Shown here piece by piece: positions 1-10,908 of a stretch of DNA of 64,000 bases. Position numbers and translations under genes: made by a program. Location of the stretch: contig BAAFRX010000001.1 in assembly GCA_045866275.1 (NCBI GenBank), forward strand, positions 124,001-188,000. The letters are read 5' to 3'. This DNA is from Sideroxyarcus sp045866275 (GTDB lineage Bacteria; Pseudomonadota; Gammaproteobacteria; Burkholderiales; Gallionellaceae). How positions within the stretch are numbered: the first letter of the stretch is position 1; every line of letters starts with the position of its first letter. The notes beneath the pieces are model-generated. The model worked only from the letters and a program-made list of their open reading frames with translations. It was not told the origin of the DNA and ran no database searches.

Positions 1-1
1 G

Positions 2-1723
2 GGCATCCGGCCCAACATCGCGCTGGCCAAGTCCGCCGGCATCCATTGCGAACGTGGCATCGTGGTCAGCGACACCCTGCAGACCTACGACCCGAAGATC
101 TACGCGGTGGGCGAATGCGTGCAGCACCGCGGCCAGACCTACGGCCTGGTCGCGCCGCTGTTCGAGCAGGCCAAGGTGGCGGCGAACCATCTCGCCCAGT
201 ACGGCAGGATGCGCTACGAAGGGTCGTCCGTTTCGACCAAGCTCAAGGTGACCGGCATCGATCTGTTCTCGGCCGGCGATTTCAATCCGGCGGCGGGGGA
301 TGACGAGCTGCTGTTGCAGGATGCCGCGCGCGGCGTCTACAAGAAACTGGTGCTGCGCGACAACAAGCTGCGCGGCGCGGTGATGTACGGCGACACCATG
401 GACGGCCCCTGGTATTTCCAGATGATGCGCGATGGCACCGATGTGTCGGAGATGCGCGAGCATCTGCTGTTCGGCCAGATGCACATCGGCGATTCCGGCC
501 ATGGTGGCACGGCGGCGGTGGCGAATATGCCGGACTCCGCCGAGGTGTGCGGCTGCAACGGCGTGTGCAAGGGCACCATCGTCAACGCCATCATCGACAA
601 GAAACTGTTCACCTTGGACGAGGTGCGCGCCCATACCAAGGCCTCCGCCTCGTGCGGTTCGTGCACCGGCATGGTGGAAGCGATCCTGGCGAACACGCTG
701 GGCGGCGACTATTCCGTCAAGCCGAGCAAGAAGCCGATCTGCGGCTGCACCGAATACGCACATTCGGACATGTACAAAACGATACGCGAGCGCGGACTGA
801 GATCCATTCCAGAGGTGATGAAGGCGTTGGAGTGGAAGACGACGGACGGCTGCCATGTCTGCCGCCCGGCACTGAACTACTACCTGCTGGCGGCATGGCC
901 GGGCGAGTATGCGGACGATGGCCGCTCGCGCTTCATCAACGAGCGCGTGCATGCCAACATCCAGAAGGACGGCACCTACTCGGTGATCCCGCGCATCTGG
1001 GGCGGCGTCACCTCGCCGTCCGGGTTGCGTTCCATCGCCGAGATCGCCGAGCGCTATGAAGTGCCCACCGTGCACATCACCGGCGGACAGCGCATCGGCC
1101 TGTACGGCATCACCAAGGAGAACTTGCCGAAGATGTGGGCCGAGCTGGTCGAGGCGGGTTTCGTCTCCGGCCATGCCTATGGCAAATCGCTGCGCACAGT
1201 GAAGACCTGCGTCGGTTCGGAGTGGTGCCGCTTCGGCACGCAGGACTCCACCGGCCTGGGCATCAAGGTCGAGCAGATGACCTGGGGTTCGTGGACGCCG
1301 CACAAGTTCAAGATCGCCGTGTCCGGCTGTCCGCGCAATTGCGCCGAGGCCACCATCAAGGACTTCGGCGTGGTGTGCGTGGATTCGGGTTACGAGATTC
1401 ACGTCGGCGGCAACGGCGGCGTCAAGGTCCGCGTCACCGATTTCCTGTGCAAGGTCGGGAGCGAAGCCGAGGTGCTGGAATACTGCGGCGCCTTCATGCA
1501 GTTGTACCGCGAGGACGCCCATTATCTGGACCGCACCGCACCGTGGATAGAACGCGTCGGCCTGCCTTACATCAAGCGCCACATCGTCGAGGATGCGCAA
1601 AGCCGAGCCGAGCTGTACGCGCGCTTCCTCAAGTCGCAGCAATACTCGCAGGACGACCCGTGGCGCGAACGCGCCGAAGGAAAAGAAGCGCATGAGTTCA
1701 CGGCACTCGCCACCATCGCATAA
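2..1723 (+). CDS. nirB: Nitrite reductase [NAD(P)H] large subunit, 5' end outside the window
   Basis: Cytoplasmic assimilatory nitrite reductase large subunit, reducing nitrite to ammonium with NAD(P)H. The reading frame is open from base 2 and the N-terminal flavin region is cut off by the window edge; 573 residues are visible. They begin in the end of the FAD/NAD(P)-binding part (YAVGEC). Two BFD-like [2Fe-2S] segments follow, with CGCNGVC near residue 183 plus CGSC, then ICGC plus CHVC. The siroheme/[4Fe-4S] half comes last, with C-x5-C in CVGSEWC and C-x3-C in CPRNC. nirD follows 11 bp downstream and nasA overlaps nirD, so the three form one nitrate-assimilation operon. Identity is clear from the domain order. 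Confidence 0.96.
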   Translation, partial: GIRPNIALAKSAGIHCERGIVVSDTLQTYDPKIYAVGECVQHRGQTYGLVAPLFEQAKVAANHLAQYGRMRYEGSSVSTKLKVTGIDLFSAGDFNPAAGDDELLLQDAARGVYKKLVLRDNKLRGAVMYGDTMDGPWYFQMMRDGTDVSEMREHLLFGQMHIGDSGHGGTAAVANMPDSAEVCGCNGVCKGTIVNAIIDKKLFTLDEVRAHTKASASCGSCTGMVEAILANTLGGDYSVKPSKKPICGCTEYAHSDMYKTIRERGLRSIPEVMKALEWKTTDGCHVCRPALNYYLLAAWPGEYADDGRSRFINERVHANIQKDGTYSVIPRIWGGVTSPSGLRSIAEIAERYEVPTVHITGGQRIGLYGITKENLPKMWAELVEAGFVSGHAYGKSLRTVKTCVGSEWCRFGTQDSTGLGIKVEQMTWGSWTPHKFKIAVSGCPRNCAEATIKDFGVVCVDSGYEIHVGGNGGVKVRVTDFLCKVGSEAEVLEYCGAFMQLYREDAHYLDRTAPWIERVGLPYIKRHIVEDAQSRAELYARFLKSQQYSQDDPWRERAEGKEAHEFTALATIA

Positions 1724-1734
1724 GGAGAACTGGA

Positions 1735-2061
1735 ATGAACTGGATACAAGTCGGCCGGCTGGAAGACATCCCGCGTCAGGGTTCGCGGGTGGTCAAGACC
1801 GCAACGGGCGAGATCGCGCTGTTCCGCAGCGTGGACGATCAGGTGTTCGCACTCAACAACCGCTGTCCGCACAAAGGCGGGCCTCTGTCGCAGGGCATCG
1901 TGCATGGCAAGCGCGTCACCTGCCCGTTGCATAGCTGGGTGATCGATCTGGAGAGTGGCGAGGCCATCTCACCGGACAACGGATGCGCACATCGGATTGA
2001 AGTGCGCGTCGCCCACGGCGAATTGTTTCTCGAAGCCGAGGCCAGGGTATGCAAGGCATAA
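1735..2061 (+). CDS. nirD: Nitrite reductase small subunit, Rieske type
   Basis: Small subunit of the NADH-dependent nitrite reductase, 108 residues, the usual family size. A Rieske-type [2Fe-2S] site is visible: C-x-H in RCPHKGGPLS near residue 43 and C-x2-H in TCPLHSW near residue 62. The start is an ATG preceded by AAGGAGAA. It lies 11 bp after nirB, and its last 13 bp overlap the start of nasA, so translation of the three genes is probably coupled. In this family the subunit is needed for full nitrite reductase activity, although its exact electron-transfer role is less well defined. Confidence 0.95.
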   Translation: MNWIQVGRLEDIPRQGSRVVKTATGEIALFRSVDDQVFALNNRCPHKGGPLSQGIVHGKRVTCPLHSWVIDLESGEAISPDNGCAHRIEVRVAHGELFLEAEARVCKA

Positions 2062-4709
2062 CCACGCCTCCCGTGATCCGCACCACCTGCCCGTACTGCG
2101 GGGTGGGCTGCGGCGTGCTCGCCACGGTGTCGGAGAACGGCGAAGTGCGAGTGTCGGGCGATCCGCAACATCAGGCCAATCTTGGGCGGCTGTGTTCCAA
2201 GGGCGCCGCGCTGGCCGAGACGCTGGACAGCGCAGGGCGTCTGCTGCATCCGATGGTGGACGGTGCGCAGGTCTCGTGGGAGACGGCGCTGGATCGCGTT
2301 GCCGATGGCTTCAATAAGGTCATCGCCGAGCACGGTCCGGATGCGGTGGCGTTCTATATCTCCGGGCAGTTGCTGACCGAGGACTATTACGTCGCCAACA
2401 AGCTGATGAAGGGCTTCATCGGCAGCGCCAACATCGACACCAATTCGCGGTTGTGCATGTCCACGGCGGTGGCGGCGCACAAGCGCGCATTCGGCGCAGA
2501 TGCCGTGCCGGTCTGTTATGAGGACATCGAGGCCGCCGATCTGGTGGTCATCGTCGGCTCCAACTATGCGTGGGCGCATCCGGTGTTGTACCAGCGTCTG
2601 GCCGCCGCGAAGAAGGCTCGCCCGGACATGCGCGTGGTCGTGATCGATCCGCGCCGCACGGCGACCTGCGACATCGCCGACCTGCATCTGGCCATCGCAC
2701 CCGGAAGCGATGCGTACCTGTTCAACGGCCTGCTGCATCACCTGCGGCGCGAGGATGCGCTCGATCTGGCCTACGTCGAGGCACATGTGGAGGGCTTTGC
2801 CGCGGCGTTCGAAGCGGCGCGTTCTGTCAACTCCATCCCCGCGGTGGCGCAGGTCTGTGGCGTCGCCGAGATCGACATCAGCGAATTCTTTCGCCTGTTC
2901 GCGCGCACCGGACGTTGCGTGACCGTCTTCTCCCAGGGCATCAATCAATCTTCCAGCGGCGTGGACAAGGCCAACGCGATCATCAACGTGCATCTGGCCA
3001 CGGGGCGGATCGGGCATTCCGGCATGGGACCGTTCTCGGTGACCGGACAGCCGAATGCGATGGGAGGGCGCGAGGTCGGCGGGCTGGCAAACCAACTGGC
3101 GGCGCACATGGATTTCTCTGACCCGACAAGTATCGAACGCGTCGCGCGTTTCTGGAATGCACCGAACATCGCACAAGCTCCCGGACTGAAAGCGGTGGAT
3201 ATGTTTCAGGCCATCGCCGATGGCAGGATCAGGGCGGTGTGGATCATGGGCACCAATCCGGTGGTGAGCCTGCCGGATGCGGATCGGGTGCGTGCTGCGC
3301 TGCTGGATTGCGAACTGGTGGTGGTCTCCGATTGCGTTGAACATACCGACACCACCGCCTGCGCCGACATCCTGTTGCCGGCTGCGGGCTGGGGCGAGAA
3401 GGATGGGGCGGTGACCAACTCCGAACGGCGCATCTCGCGCCAGCGGTCTTTTCTGTCGGCAGCAGGGGAGGCAAGACCGGACTGGTGGATCATCACACAG
3501 GTGGCGCAGCGCATGGGGTTCGCCGGGGCGTTCGCGTACACCAGACCCGCGCAGATATTCCGCGAACATGCGCGCTTGTCCGGTTTCGAGAATCGGAGCG
3601 AACGCGCCTTCGATATCGGTTTGCTGGCCGATCTGGACGATATGCACTACGACACATTGCAGCCGATGCAGTGGCCGATCAATGCGCGATCGCCAAAGGG
3701 AACGCAGCGTCTGTTCGTTGACGGAAGGTTCTATACGCCCAACGGCAAGGCGCGCATGACCACTGTCGCACCGCGACTGCCGGCCGTCGCGACCGATGTC
3801 GATTTTCCGCTGGTGCTGAACACCGGCCGTATCCGCGATCAGTGGCACACCATGACCCGCACCGGCAAAGTGCCGCGTCTGAATGCGCATCAGTTCGAAC
3901 CCTTCGTGCAGGTCCATGTGCAGGATGCGGAAACCTTTCGGCTGCAGGAGGGTGGACTGGCGTGCCTTACCAGTCGACACGGCTCGATGCTGGCCCGGGT
4001 CCAGGTCAGTCATGAGCAGCGGATCGGTTCGGTGTTTGCCCCCATGCACTGGAGCGATGCGTATGCAAAATCGTCGCGGGTGGACGCACTGGTCGCCCCC
4101 ATCACCGATCCGATCTCCGGACAACCTGAGTCCAAGCATACGCCGGTGCGGGTCGAACCCTATCTGCCCGCCTGGCAGGGGTTCGTGCTGAGCCGCAACA
4201 GATTGGAGCTGGCGGGAACCAGTTATTGCGCGAGTTCTCAAGGTGACAGCTATTGGCGGCATGAACTTGCGGGTGACGTGCTGCCGGAAGACTGGCGCAC
4301 ATGGGCAAGGGCGTCTCAAGCAGGTGCCGGTGAATGGATGGAGTTTCGCGATGCGGCGATGGGGCGTTATCGGGCGGCATGTGTGCATGACGGAAAACTG
4401 GAAATGGTGTTTTTCATTGCTGCCGATCACAGATTGCCGGAACGTGAATGGTTGGGTAGCCTATTCCGCCAAGCGGTGCTGACCGCAGCAGACCTGGCAG
4501 GGATATTGGCTGCCCGACCGCCCAAGGGGGCTGCATCCGACACTGGCAGGACCATATGCGCTTGTTTCAACGTCGGAGAGAAGACCATTCTGTCTGCCGT
4601 TCAGGCGCAGGGAATGAACAGTGTGGAAGCGGTGGGGCAGCTTCTGAAAGCCGGGACAGGCTGCGGTTCGTGCGTACCGGAGATACGCCGCTTGCTCGGC
4701 AAGCGATAG
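2049..4709 (+). CDS. nasA: Assimilatory nitrate reductase, molybdopterin catalytic subunit
   Basis: Cytoplasmic molybdopterin enzyme reducing nitrate to nitrite for assimilation; 886 residues. The N-terminus carries a [4Fe-4S] site (CPYCGVGC and RLCSKG). The likely molybdenum-ligand Cys is residue 136 in SRLCMST. The molybdopterin oxidoreductase core and dinucleotide-binding domain follow. A BFD-like [2Fe-2S] domain closes the protein (CACFNVGEK and CGSCVPEI), which is typical of NasA and separates it from periplasmic NapA. No signal peptide is visible. No separate electron-transfer subunit is seen in this window, so the electron donor (ferredoxin, flavodoxin or a distant NasB) is unknown. 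The ATG start lies inside nirD. Confidence 0.95.
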   Translation: MQGITTPPVIRTTCPYCGVGCGVLATVSENGEVRVSGDPQHQANLGRLCSKGAALAETLDSAGRLLHPMVDGAQVSWETALDRVADGFNKVIAEHGPDAVAFYISGQLLTEDYYVANKLMKGFIGSANIDTNSRLCMSTAVAAHKRAFGADAVPVCYEDIEAADLVVIVGSNYAWAHPVLYQRLAAAKKARPDMRVVVIDPRRTATCDIADLHLAIAPGSDAYLFNGLLHHLRREDALDLAYVEAHVEGFAAAFEAARSVNSIPAVAQVCGVAEIDISEFFRLFARTGRCVTVFSQGINQSSSGVDKANAIINVHLATGRIGHSGMGPFSVTGQPNAMGGREVGGLANQLAAHMDFSDPTSIERVARFWNAPNIAQAPGLKAVDMFQAIADGRIRAVWIMGTNPVVSLPDADRVRAALLDCELVVVSDCVEHTDTTACADILLPAAGWGEKDGAVTNSERRISRQRSFLSAAGEARPDWWIITQVAQRMGFAGAFAYTRPAQIFREHARLSGFENRSERAFDIGLLADLDDMHYDTLQPMQWPINARSPKGTQRLFVDGRFYTPNGKARMTTVAPRLPAVATDVDFPLVLNTGRIRDQWHTMTRTGKVPRLNAHQFEPFVQVHVQDAETFRLQEGGLACLTSRHGSMLARVQVSHEQRIGSVFAPMHWSDAYAKSSRVDALVAPITDPISGQPESKHTPVRVEPYLPAWQGFVLSRNRLELAGTSYCASSQGDSYWRHELAGDVLPEDWRTWARASQAGAGEWMEFRDAAMGRYRAACVHDGKLEMVFFIAADHRLPEREWLGSLFRQAVLTAADLAGILAARPPKGAASDTGRTICACFNVGEKTILSAVQAQGMNSVEAVGQLLKAGTGCGSCVPEIRRLLGKR

Positions 4710-4740
4710 GGGGTGGATGAGGTGTCGGGCGGCTGGGGCG

Positions 4741-4746
4741 TATAAT
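4741..4746 (+). promoter_or_regulatory. Candidate -10 element for the RhlE-like helicase
   Basis: A perfect TATAAT lies 40 bp before the TTG start of the helicase gene. No good -35 box is present at 16-18 bp. If used, this promoter would exclude the upstream in-frame ATG at 4717 as the translation start and favour the TTG at 4786. Confidence 0.4.
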
Positions 4747-4785
4747 GCCGGAAATTTTTCATCCACGACCCAAGAGACGCCTACA

Positions 4786-6144
4786 TTGAATACCGTCAGT
4801 TTTGCCGACCTGCAGCTCGATCCCTCCATTCTCAAGGCCCTGACCGAAGCCGGTTACACCACGCCCACGCCGATCCAGGCGCAGGCTATTCCGGCCGTGC
4901 TGGCGGATCAGGATCTGATGGCCGGCGCGCAGACCGGCACCGGCAAGACCGCCGCCTTCGCCTTGCCCATGCTGCAAAAACTGTTGCCGCATGCCAGTGC
5001 CAGCACCTCGCCCGCGCGCCATCCGGTGCGCGCACTGATCCTGGTGCCGACGCGCGAACTGGCGGTGCAGGTCGAAGAGAGTGTGAAGATGTATGCAAAG
5101 TACACCCACCTGCGCTCGCTGGTGGTGTACGGCGGGGTGGACATCAGGACGCAGACGCCGCACCTGAAGACCGGCGTGGAGATTCTGGTGGCGACGCCGG
5201 GACGATTGCTGGACCACATCGAACAGAAGACCGTGCTGCTGAACCAGGTGCAGATGCTGGTGCTGGACGAGGCCGATCGCATGCTGGACATGGGCTTCAT
5301 GCCGGCGCTCAAGCGCATCCTTGCGCTGCTGCCGCGCCGCCGCCAGAGCCTGATGTTCTCCGCGACTTTCTCCGACGAGATCAAGAAGCTGTCCGAGGAT
5401 TTTCTGATTTACCCGACGCTGATCGAAGTGGCGCGCAGCAATGCCCTGGCCGAAAACATCGCGCAGAAGGTTTATCGGGTGGAACAGGCCGACAAGCATG
5501 CGCTGCTGGCTAAATTGTTGAAGGGCGACGACGCCAAGCAGGTGATCGTGTTCACCAAGACCAAGCTGACCGCCAGCCGTCTGGCACGCCAGTTGCAGCG
5601 CGAAGGCATCACCGCCGATGCCATCCACGGCGACCGCAGCCAGCTTGAGCGCCAGCAGACGCTGGAAGCTTTCAAGCAGGGCAGCGTGAGTGTGCTGATT
5701 GCCACCGATGTGGCCGCGCGCGGACTCGACATCGACCATCTGCCGATGGTGATCAACTACGAGATTCCGCATGCGGCGGAAGACTATGTACACCGCATCG
5801 GCCGCACCGGCCGCGCCGGCGCCTCGGGCAAGGCGATCTCGCTGGTGTCGCCGGAAGAGGAAAAATATCTGGTCGAGATCGAAAAGCTGATCAAGATCAC
5901 GATTGAAAAAGAAACTGCCGTGCTGCCGCAAGGGCCTGCCCGTTCGGTGCGCCCGCCTGCCGCAGCGCATGAATCGCATCACGCTTACCACAAGCCCGCA
6001 CCAAACAAACCGGCGCACGATCCCTGGTTCGACCAGCCATACGTGCCCAAAGTGACCGAGCCTGCGCCTTCCACCCACAAGCCGGAACTGCCTGCAGCCA
6101 GGCCCAAGGCGGCGATCCCCGCCCTGTTCAGGCGCGCCAGCTAA
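4786..6144 (+). CDS. rhlE: DEAD-box ATP-dependent RNA helicase, RhlE-like
   Basis: ATP-dependent RNA helicase used in RNA or ribosome remodelling; 452 residues from the TTG start chosen here. All core motifs are visible in order: AQTGTGKT (I), PTRELAVQ (Ia), TPGRLLD (Ib), DEAD (II), SAT (III), TDVAARGLDI (V) and HRIGRTGRAG (VI). A Pro/Ala/His-rich basic tail of about 90 residues follows, as is common in RhlE proteins. An in-frame ATG exists at 4717. The TTG at 4786 gives the usual family N-terminus (SFADLQLDPSILKAL) and lies downstream of a TATAAT. The RhlE subgroup is inferred from overall character. Confidence 0.9.
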   Translation: MNTVSFADLQLDPSILKALTEAGYTTPTPIQAQAIPAVLADQDLMAGAQTGTGKTAAFALPMLQKLLPHASASTSPARHPVRALILVPTRELAVQVEESVKMYAKYTHLRSLVVYGGVDIRTQTPHLKTGVEILVATPGRLLDHIEQKTVLLNQVQMLVLDEADRMLDMGFMPALKRILALLPRRRQSLMFSATFSDEIKKLSEDFLIYPTLIEVARSNALAENIAQKVYRVEQADKHALLAKLLKGDDAKQVIVFTKTKLTASRLARQLQREGITADAIHGDRSQLERQQTLEAFKQGSVSVLIATDVAARGLDIDHLPMVINYEIPHAAEDYVHRIGRTGRAGASGKAISLVSPEEEKYLVEIEKLIKITIEKETAVLPQGPARSVRPPAAAHESHHAYHKPAPNKPAHDPWFDQPYVPKVTEPAPSTHKPELPAARPKAAIPALFRRAS

Positions 6145-6174
6145 CGGTCTTTTCCGCGCGGCACTCATCCAGCC

Positions 6175-7071
6175 ATGACCGTCGCGCAGACCATCGTTCC
6201 CATCTTCCTGCTGATCCTGCTTGGTGCTGCCATGCGCCGCTGGTTCGGCCTGCGCGACGATTTCTGGCCGCAGCTAGACCGCCTGATCTACTACGTGTTC
6301 TTCCCCGCGCTGCTGTTCCACACGCTGTCGCACTTCACCCTCGACCTTGGCGCGGCGGCGCCGATGATGGGGGTGGCGGCCCTGTACATGGGCGCGGGCA
6401 TCCTGCTCGGGCTGCTGGCGAAACCTCTGTTCCATGCCCCGTCCAAGGTTTATGCCGCCACCTTCCAGGCCATGTTCCGCTTCAACAGTTTTGTCGGTCT
6501 TTCCATCGCGGGCAGTTTGCACGGACAGACCGGCCTGGCCGCCATCGGTTTGCTGATGGGTTTCATGGTGCCCATCGCCAATGTTGCCAGCGTGCTGATG
6601 CTGGCGCGCCACAGCGAGAGCCACTGGCTGCGCGAGATTTTGCTCAACCCCTTGATCCTCGCCACGGTGGGCGGCATCGCGTTCAGCCTGGGAGGCTTGC
6701 ACTTGCCCGCCATGTTGAACACCACACTCGCGCTGTTATCGCAGGCCTCGTTGCCGATGGGCTTGATCGCGGTCGGCTCGGCACTGCGCCTGAAAGGTTT
6801 GCATCAGCAGCGCGGCACACTGTGGTACGGCGTGGGGGTGAAGCTGTTGTTGATTCCGGCCATCGCCTGGGGATTGGCGACCTTGTTCGGTTTGCAGGGG
6901 GTGTATTTCAATATCGCCGTGCTGATGGCGGCACTGCCGGTCTCGACCATGGCTTATGTGCTGGCGACGCGCATGGGCGGCGACGGCGACACCATCGCCG
7001 CGCAGGTAATGTTGAGCACCTTGCTGGCCGCGCTGACCTTGCCCCTGTGGTTGTTCCTGCTGGGATTCTGA
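6175..7071 (+). CDS. AEC-family transporter (auxin efflux carrier type)
   Basis: Inner-membrane permease of the AEC family, 298 residues, with about ten hydrophobic segments running almost end to end and only short basic loops. The start IVPIFLLILLGAAMRRWFGL and the late segment ending PLWLFLLGF are typical of the family. Bacterial members often export organic acids or malonate-like compounds, but nothing in the sequence or its neighbours fixes the substrate here. It lies 30 bp after the helicase gene and may be cotranscribed with it. It ends 13 bp before the convergent HNH gene. Confidence 0.85.
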   Translation: MTVAQTIVPIFLLILLGAAMRRWFGLRDDFWPQLDRLIYYVFFPALLFHTLSHFTLDLGAAAPMMGVAALYMGAGILLGLLAKPLFHAPSKVYAATFQAMFRFNSFVGLSIAGSLHGQTGLAAIGLLMGFMVPIANVASVLMLARHSESHWLREILLNPLILATVGGIAFSLGGLHLPAMLNTTLALLSQASLPMGLIAVGSALRLKGLHQQRGTLWYGVGVKLLLIPAIAWGLATLFGLQGVYFNIAVLMAALPVSTMAYVLATRMGGDGDTIAAQVMLSTLLAALTLPLWLFLLGF

Positions 7072-7084
7072 ACCGGCAGGCGGA

Positions 7085-7456
7085 TCAGTCGTTCTTCTTG
7101 AGCAGCGCCTTAAGGTCGGCAAAGGGATTGTGCGTCGCCACCACCGGCTTGCCGTCTTTCCTGTCGCGCACCACTTCGTCCATCACGCGCGAATGCTCGT
7201 TGTCGTGACAGTACAGGCATAGCAATTCCCAGTTGCTGCCATCCGGCGGATTATTGTCGTGATTATGGTCGCGGTGATGCACGGTCAACTCGCGCAGCCG
7301 TGCGCCCGCGAACTCCCGCCCGCAGCGTCCGCAGATGTGCGGATAGAGCTTGAGCGCGCGTTCGCGGTAACCGGCTTCGCGCAGTTCGCGCTGCTGGCGC
7401 GCCTCGACCACAACGCGGTCGAGGCGGGCGTGGTCGGGGGTGGTGTGTTTGGGCAT
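7085..7456 (-). CDS. yajD: YajD-family HNH nuclease-like protein
   Basis: Small 123-residue protein with a zinc-bound HNH fold. A CGRCG pair lies near residue 42 and a CLYCHDNEH pair near residue 80. The His-rich stretch between them (LTVHHRDHNHDNNPP) supplies the HNH histidines. Length and motif order match the YajD family, whose physiological role is not established. Transcribed against its neighbours, it sits between two helicase-containing plus-strand units. No restriction or toxin partner is visible beside it. Confidence 0.88.
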   Translation of the reverse strand: MPKHTTPDHARLDRVVVEARQQRELREAGYRERALKLYPHICGRCGREFAGARLRELTVHHRDHNHDNNPPDGSNWELLCLYCHDNEHSRVMDEVVRDRKDGKPVVATHNPFADLKALLKKND

Positions 7457-7521
7457 GCTGCGTCTCCGCTAAATGTTGTGCCAACTATAGCAGGACGCGC
7501 CGCCGGCGAGGATAATCGCGC

Positions 7522-8940
<1,419 letters not shown>

Positions 8941-9033
8941 ATGGTGATTTACCGCCTTGACCCGCCCATATTTTTGATAGAGTTTCAGGCCTGAACCCGG
9001 ATTTGAACAATTTTTACGCAGGAGATTACACAG

Positions 9034-10353
9034 ATGCATGCACCGACTTCTTTGAGAGCGCTTCCGCAAGGCAACATTTTTCGCCCAGGCGATGTCTTTG
9101 TCCTGTTTGGCGAGCTGTTTGGCCGGGGTTATGCCAACGGACTGGTCAACGAGGCGCGCACGGCCGGGATGACCATCATCGGCATCACCGTCGGCCGCCG
9201 CGACGAGAACAACGCGCTGCGCGCGCTGACTGCCGAGGAGCTCGCCACTGCGGAAGCCAATCTGGGCGGGCGCATCATCAACGTGCCGTTGATGGCGGGC
9301 TTTGACCTGGATGCGCCGGCGGGCACGCCGACCCCGACCGACAGGGTCGCCGAGATGACGCTGAAGACTTGGCAGGAGGACAAACTGGACTGGGCGCACA
9401 TCGAGCAGTGCCGTGCCGTGGGGGTGAAGCGTTTCAGGGATTCGGTGGCAAAGGTGATGGCCGAACTGGACCGCATGATTCCGGACGGCAGCAATGTATT
9501 TTTCGCGCACACCATGGCCGGCGGTATCCCCAAGACCAAGGTGTTTCTCGCTATTGCCAACCGCATCTACAAAGGCCGCGGCGAGCGCTTCCAGCCTTCC
9601 AGTGCCTTGCTTAACAGCGACCTGGGCAAGCTGATTCTGATGAATTTTGACGAGGTGACGGCGAATACCTTCCAGTACCTGATCGAAGGCAGCGCCGCGA
9701 TTCGCGAGCGCGTGGAAAAGAGCGGCGGCCAGGCGCGTTACACCGCCTACGGCTATCACGGCACCGAAATACTGATTGGCGACGATTACCAGTGGCAGAC
9801 CTATACCAACTACACCCAGGGCTACGCCAAGATGCGCCTGGAAAAACACGCCCAGGCGGCGTGGCAGCAGGGCATCAAGGCGACGGTGTACAACTGCCCG
9901 GAGATTCGCACCAACTCGTCCGACATTTTCGTCGGGGTCGAGCTGTCCCTGTTTCCGCTGCTGAAAGCATTGAAACGCGAAGGCGGCGGCGCCTGGGCCG
10001 AAGCGCAGTGGCAGGCCTGTATGGCCGTACTGCAGGAAGGCCAGTCATTGGAAGGACTGTTGCAGAAGATCGATGCCTACAACGACAGCGCGACCATGCG
10101 CCAGTTCCGCAATTTTGATGCGTGGCCGATGGATAACACGCCGGAACTGGCCGAGGTGATGATCGGCACGTCCGAAGACATCACTAAAATGCACAAGAGC
10201 CGCGATGCGCTGGTGACGGACATCTTGAGCGCGCTGGTGCTGGAAGGCACCGGTCCGCTGATGTTCAGGGAAACCTCCGCTCCGGCCGGGCCCGTGCTGT
10301 GGCTGAACCACGACATCATCGCGCGCCAGCTCAACCAGTTGCACCAGGGCTGA
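9034..10353 (+). CDS. Rossmann-fold protein, possibly FabMG-like enoyl-ACP reductase
   Basis: Protein of 439 residues with an N-terminal dinucleotide-binding pattern: a hydrophobic strand VFVLFGELFGRGYANGLV near residues 22-39, a second strand MTIIGITVGRRDENN whose arginines would suit NADP(H), and later conserved-looking blocks HTMAGGIPKT and YGYHGTEILIGD. Tyr and Lys in YTQGYAKMR resemble the catalytic pair of short-chain reductases. I tentatively relate it to the FabMG type of enoyl-ACP reductase first found in a soil metagenome, from memory of the family only. It has its own ATG with a strong AGGAG site and stands alone between dbpA and a convergent cluster. No signal peptide or membrane segment is seen. 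Confidence 0.5.
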   Translation: MHAPTSLRALPQGNIFRPGDVFVLFGELFGRGYANGLVNEARTAGMTIIGITVGRRDENNALRALTAEELATAEANLGGRIINVPLMAGFDLDAPAGTPTPTDRVAEMTLKTWQEDKLDWAHIEQCRAVGVKRFRDSVAKVMAELDRMIPDGSNVFFAHTMAGGIPKTKVFLAIANRIYKGRGERFQPSSALLNSDLGKLILMNFDEVTANTFQYLIEGSAAIRERVEKSGGQARYTAYGYHGTEILIGDDYQWQTYTNYTQGYAKMRLEKHAQAAWQQGIKATVYNCPEIRTNSSDIFVGVELSLFPLLKALKREGGGAWAEAQWQACMAVLQEGQSLEGLLQKIDAYNDSATMRQFRNFDAWPMDNTPELAEVMIGTSEDITKMHKSRDALVTDILSALVLEGTGPLMFRETSAPAGPVLWLNHDIIARQLNQLHQG

Positions 10354-10368
10354 CCGCGCCGTGCAGCA

Positions 10369-10890
10369 TTACGGCCCCCACAGCGCCGCCCCGCCGGTCT
10401 CCCGGTAAGTCAGATAGGCGCGCAGGTCGAATTCAAGTTGCGCGTAGTCCGGCTCCATCTGCAGGCACAACTGATAGAACGCCTTGTCGTGCGCGCGCTC
10501 TTTCAGGTGTGCCAGTTCATGCACAACGATCATCCGCAGAAACTCCGGCGGCATTTCCCTGAATAAGGTCGCCACGCGGATTTCGCGTTTGGTCTTGAGT
10601 TTCAGGCCTTGCACGCGCGGGACACGGGTGTGCATCCCAAGCGCATTCCTGAGGACATGCAGCTTGCTGTCGAATATCACTTTGCTGATTTGCCCGGCAT
10701 GGCGCAAATGCGCGTTCTTGATTTCCAGCACATAGTCATACAGTGCCTTGTCGGTGCGCACCGCATGGGCCAGCGGGTATTTCTGTCGCAAAAGTCCGGA
10801 CAATCTCTCCTGCGAGATTGCTTGCCGCACTTGTTGTACCCGTGCGGGGGGATAGCCGGCGAGATAGTCTCGGGTGGATTGCTTATGCAT
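10369..10890 (-). CDS. YgjP-like metallopeptidase-fold protein
   Basis: Protein of 173 residues with a zincin-type HExxH site (VVHELAHLKE near residue 128) and a downstream His in RAHDKAFYQ, as in the YgjP/DUF45 family. The Escherichia coli member has been reported as a UTP pyrophosphatase, so the activity should not be assumed to be proteolysis. It is last of three minus-strand genes (S4/pseudouridine synthase-like, DUF3820, this one) separated by 15 and 18 bp, so it is probably expressed as part of an operon. It converges on the Rossmann-fold gene, with 15 bp between the stops. Confidence 0.82.
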   Translation of the reverse strand: MHKQSTRDYLAGYPPARVQQVRQAISQERLSGLLRQKYPLAHAVRTDKALYDYVLEIKNAHLRHAGQISKVIFDSKLHVLRNALGMHTRVPRVQGLKLKTKREIRVATLFREMPPEFLRMIVVHELAHLKERAHDKAFYQLCLQMEPDYAQLEFDLRAYLTYRETGGAALWGP

Positions 10891-10908
10891 GGCGGTGAAA
10901 CGCGGGCG

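Noticed and set aside
1839..4430. Long minus-strand open frame (863 codons) opposite nirD and nasA
   Set aside because: Lies antisense to clearly coding genes; its translation is Arg/His-rich with no domain, as expected for a shadow of GC-rich coding DNA.
8957..8985. TTGACC as a -35 box for the Rossmann-fold gene
   Set aside because: No acceptable -10 hexamer stands 16-18 bp downstream.
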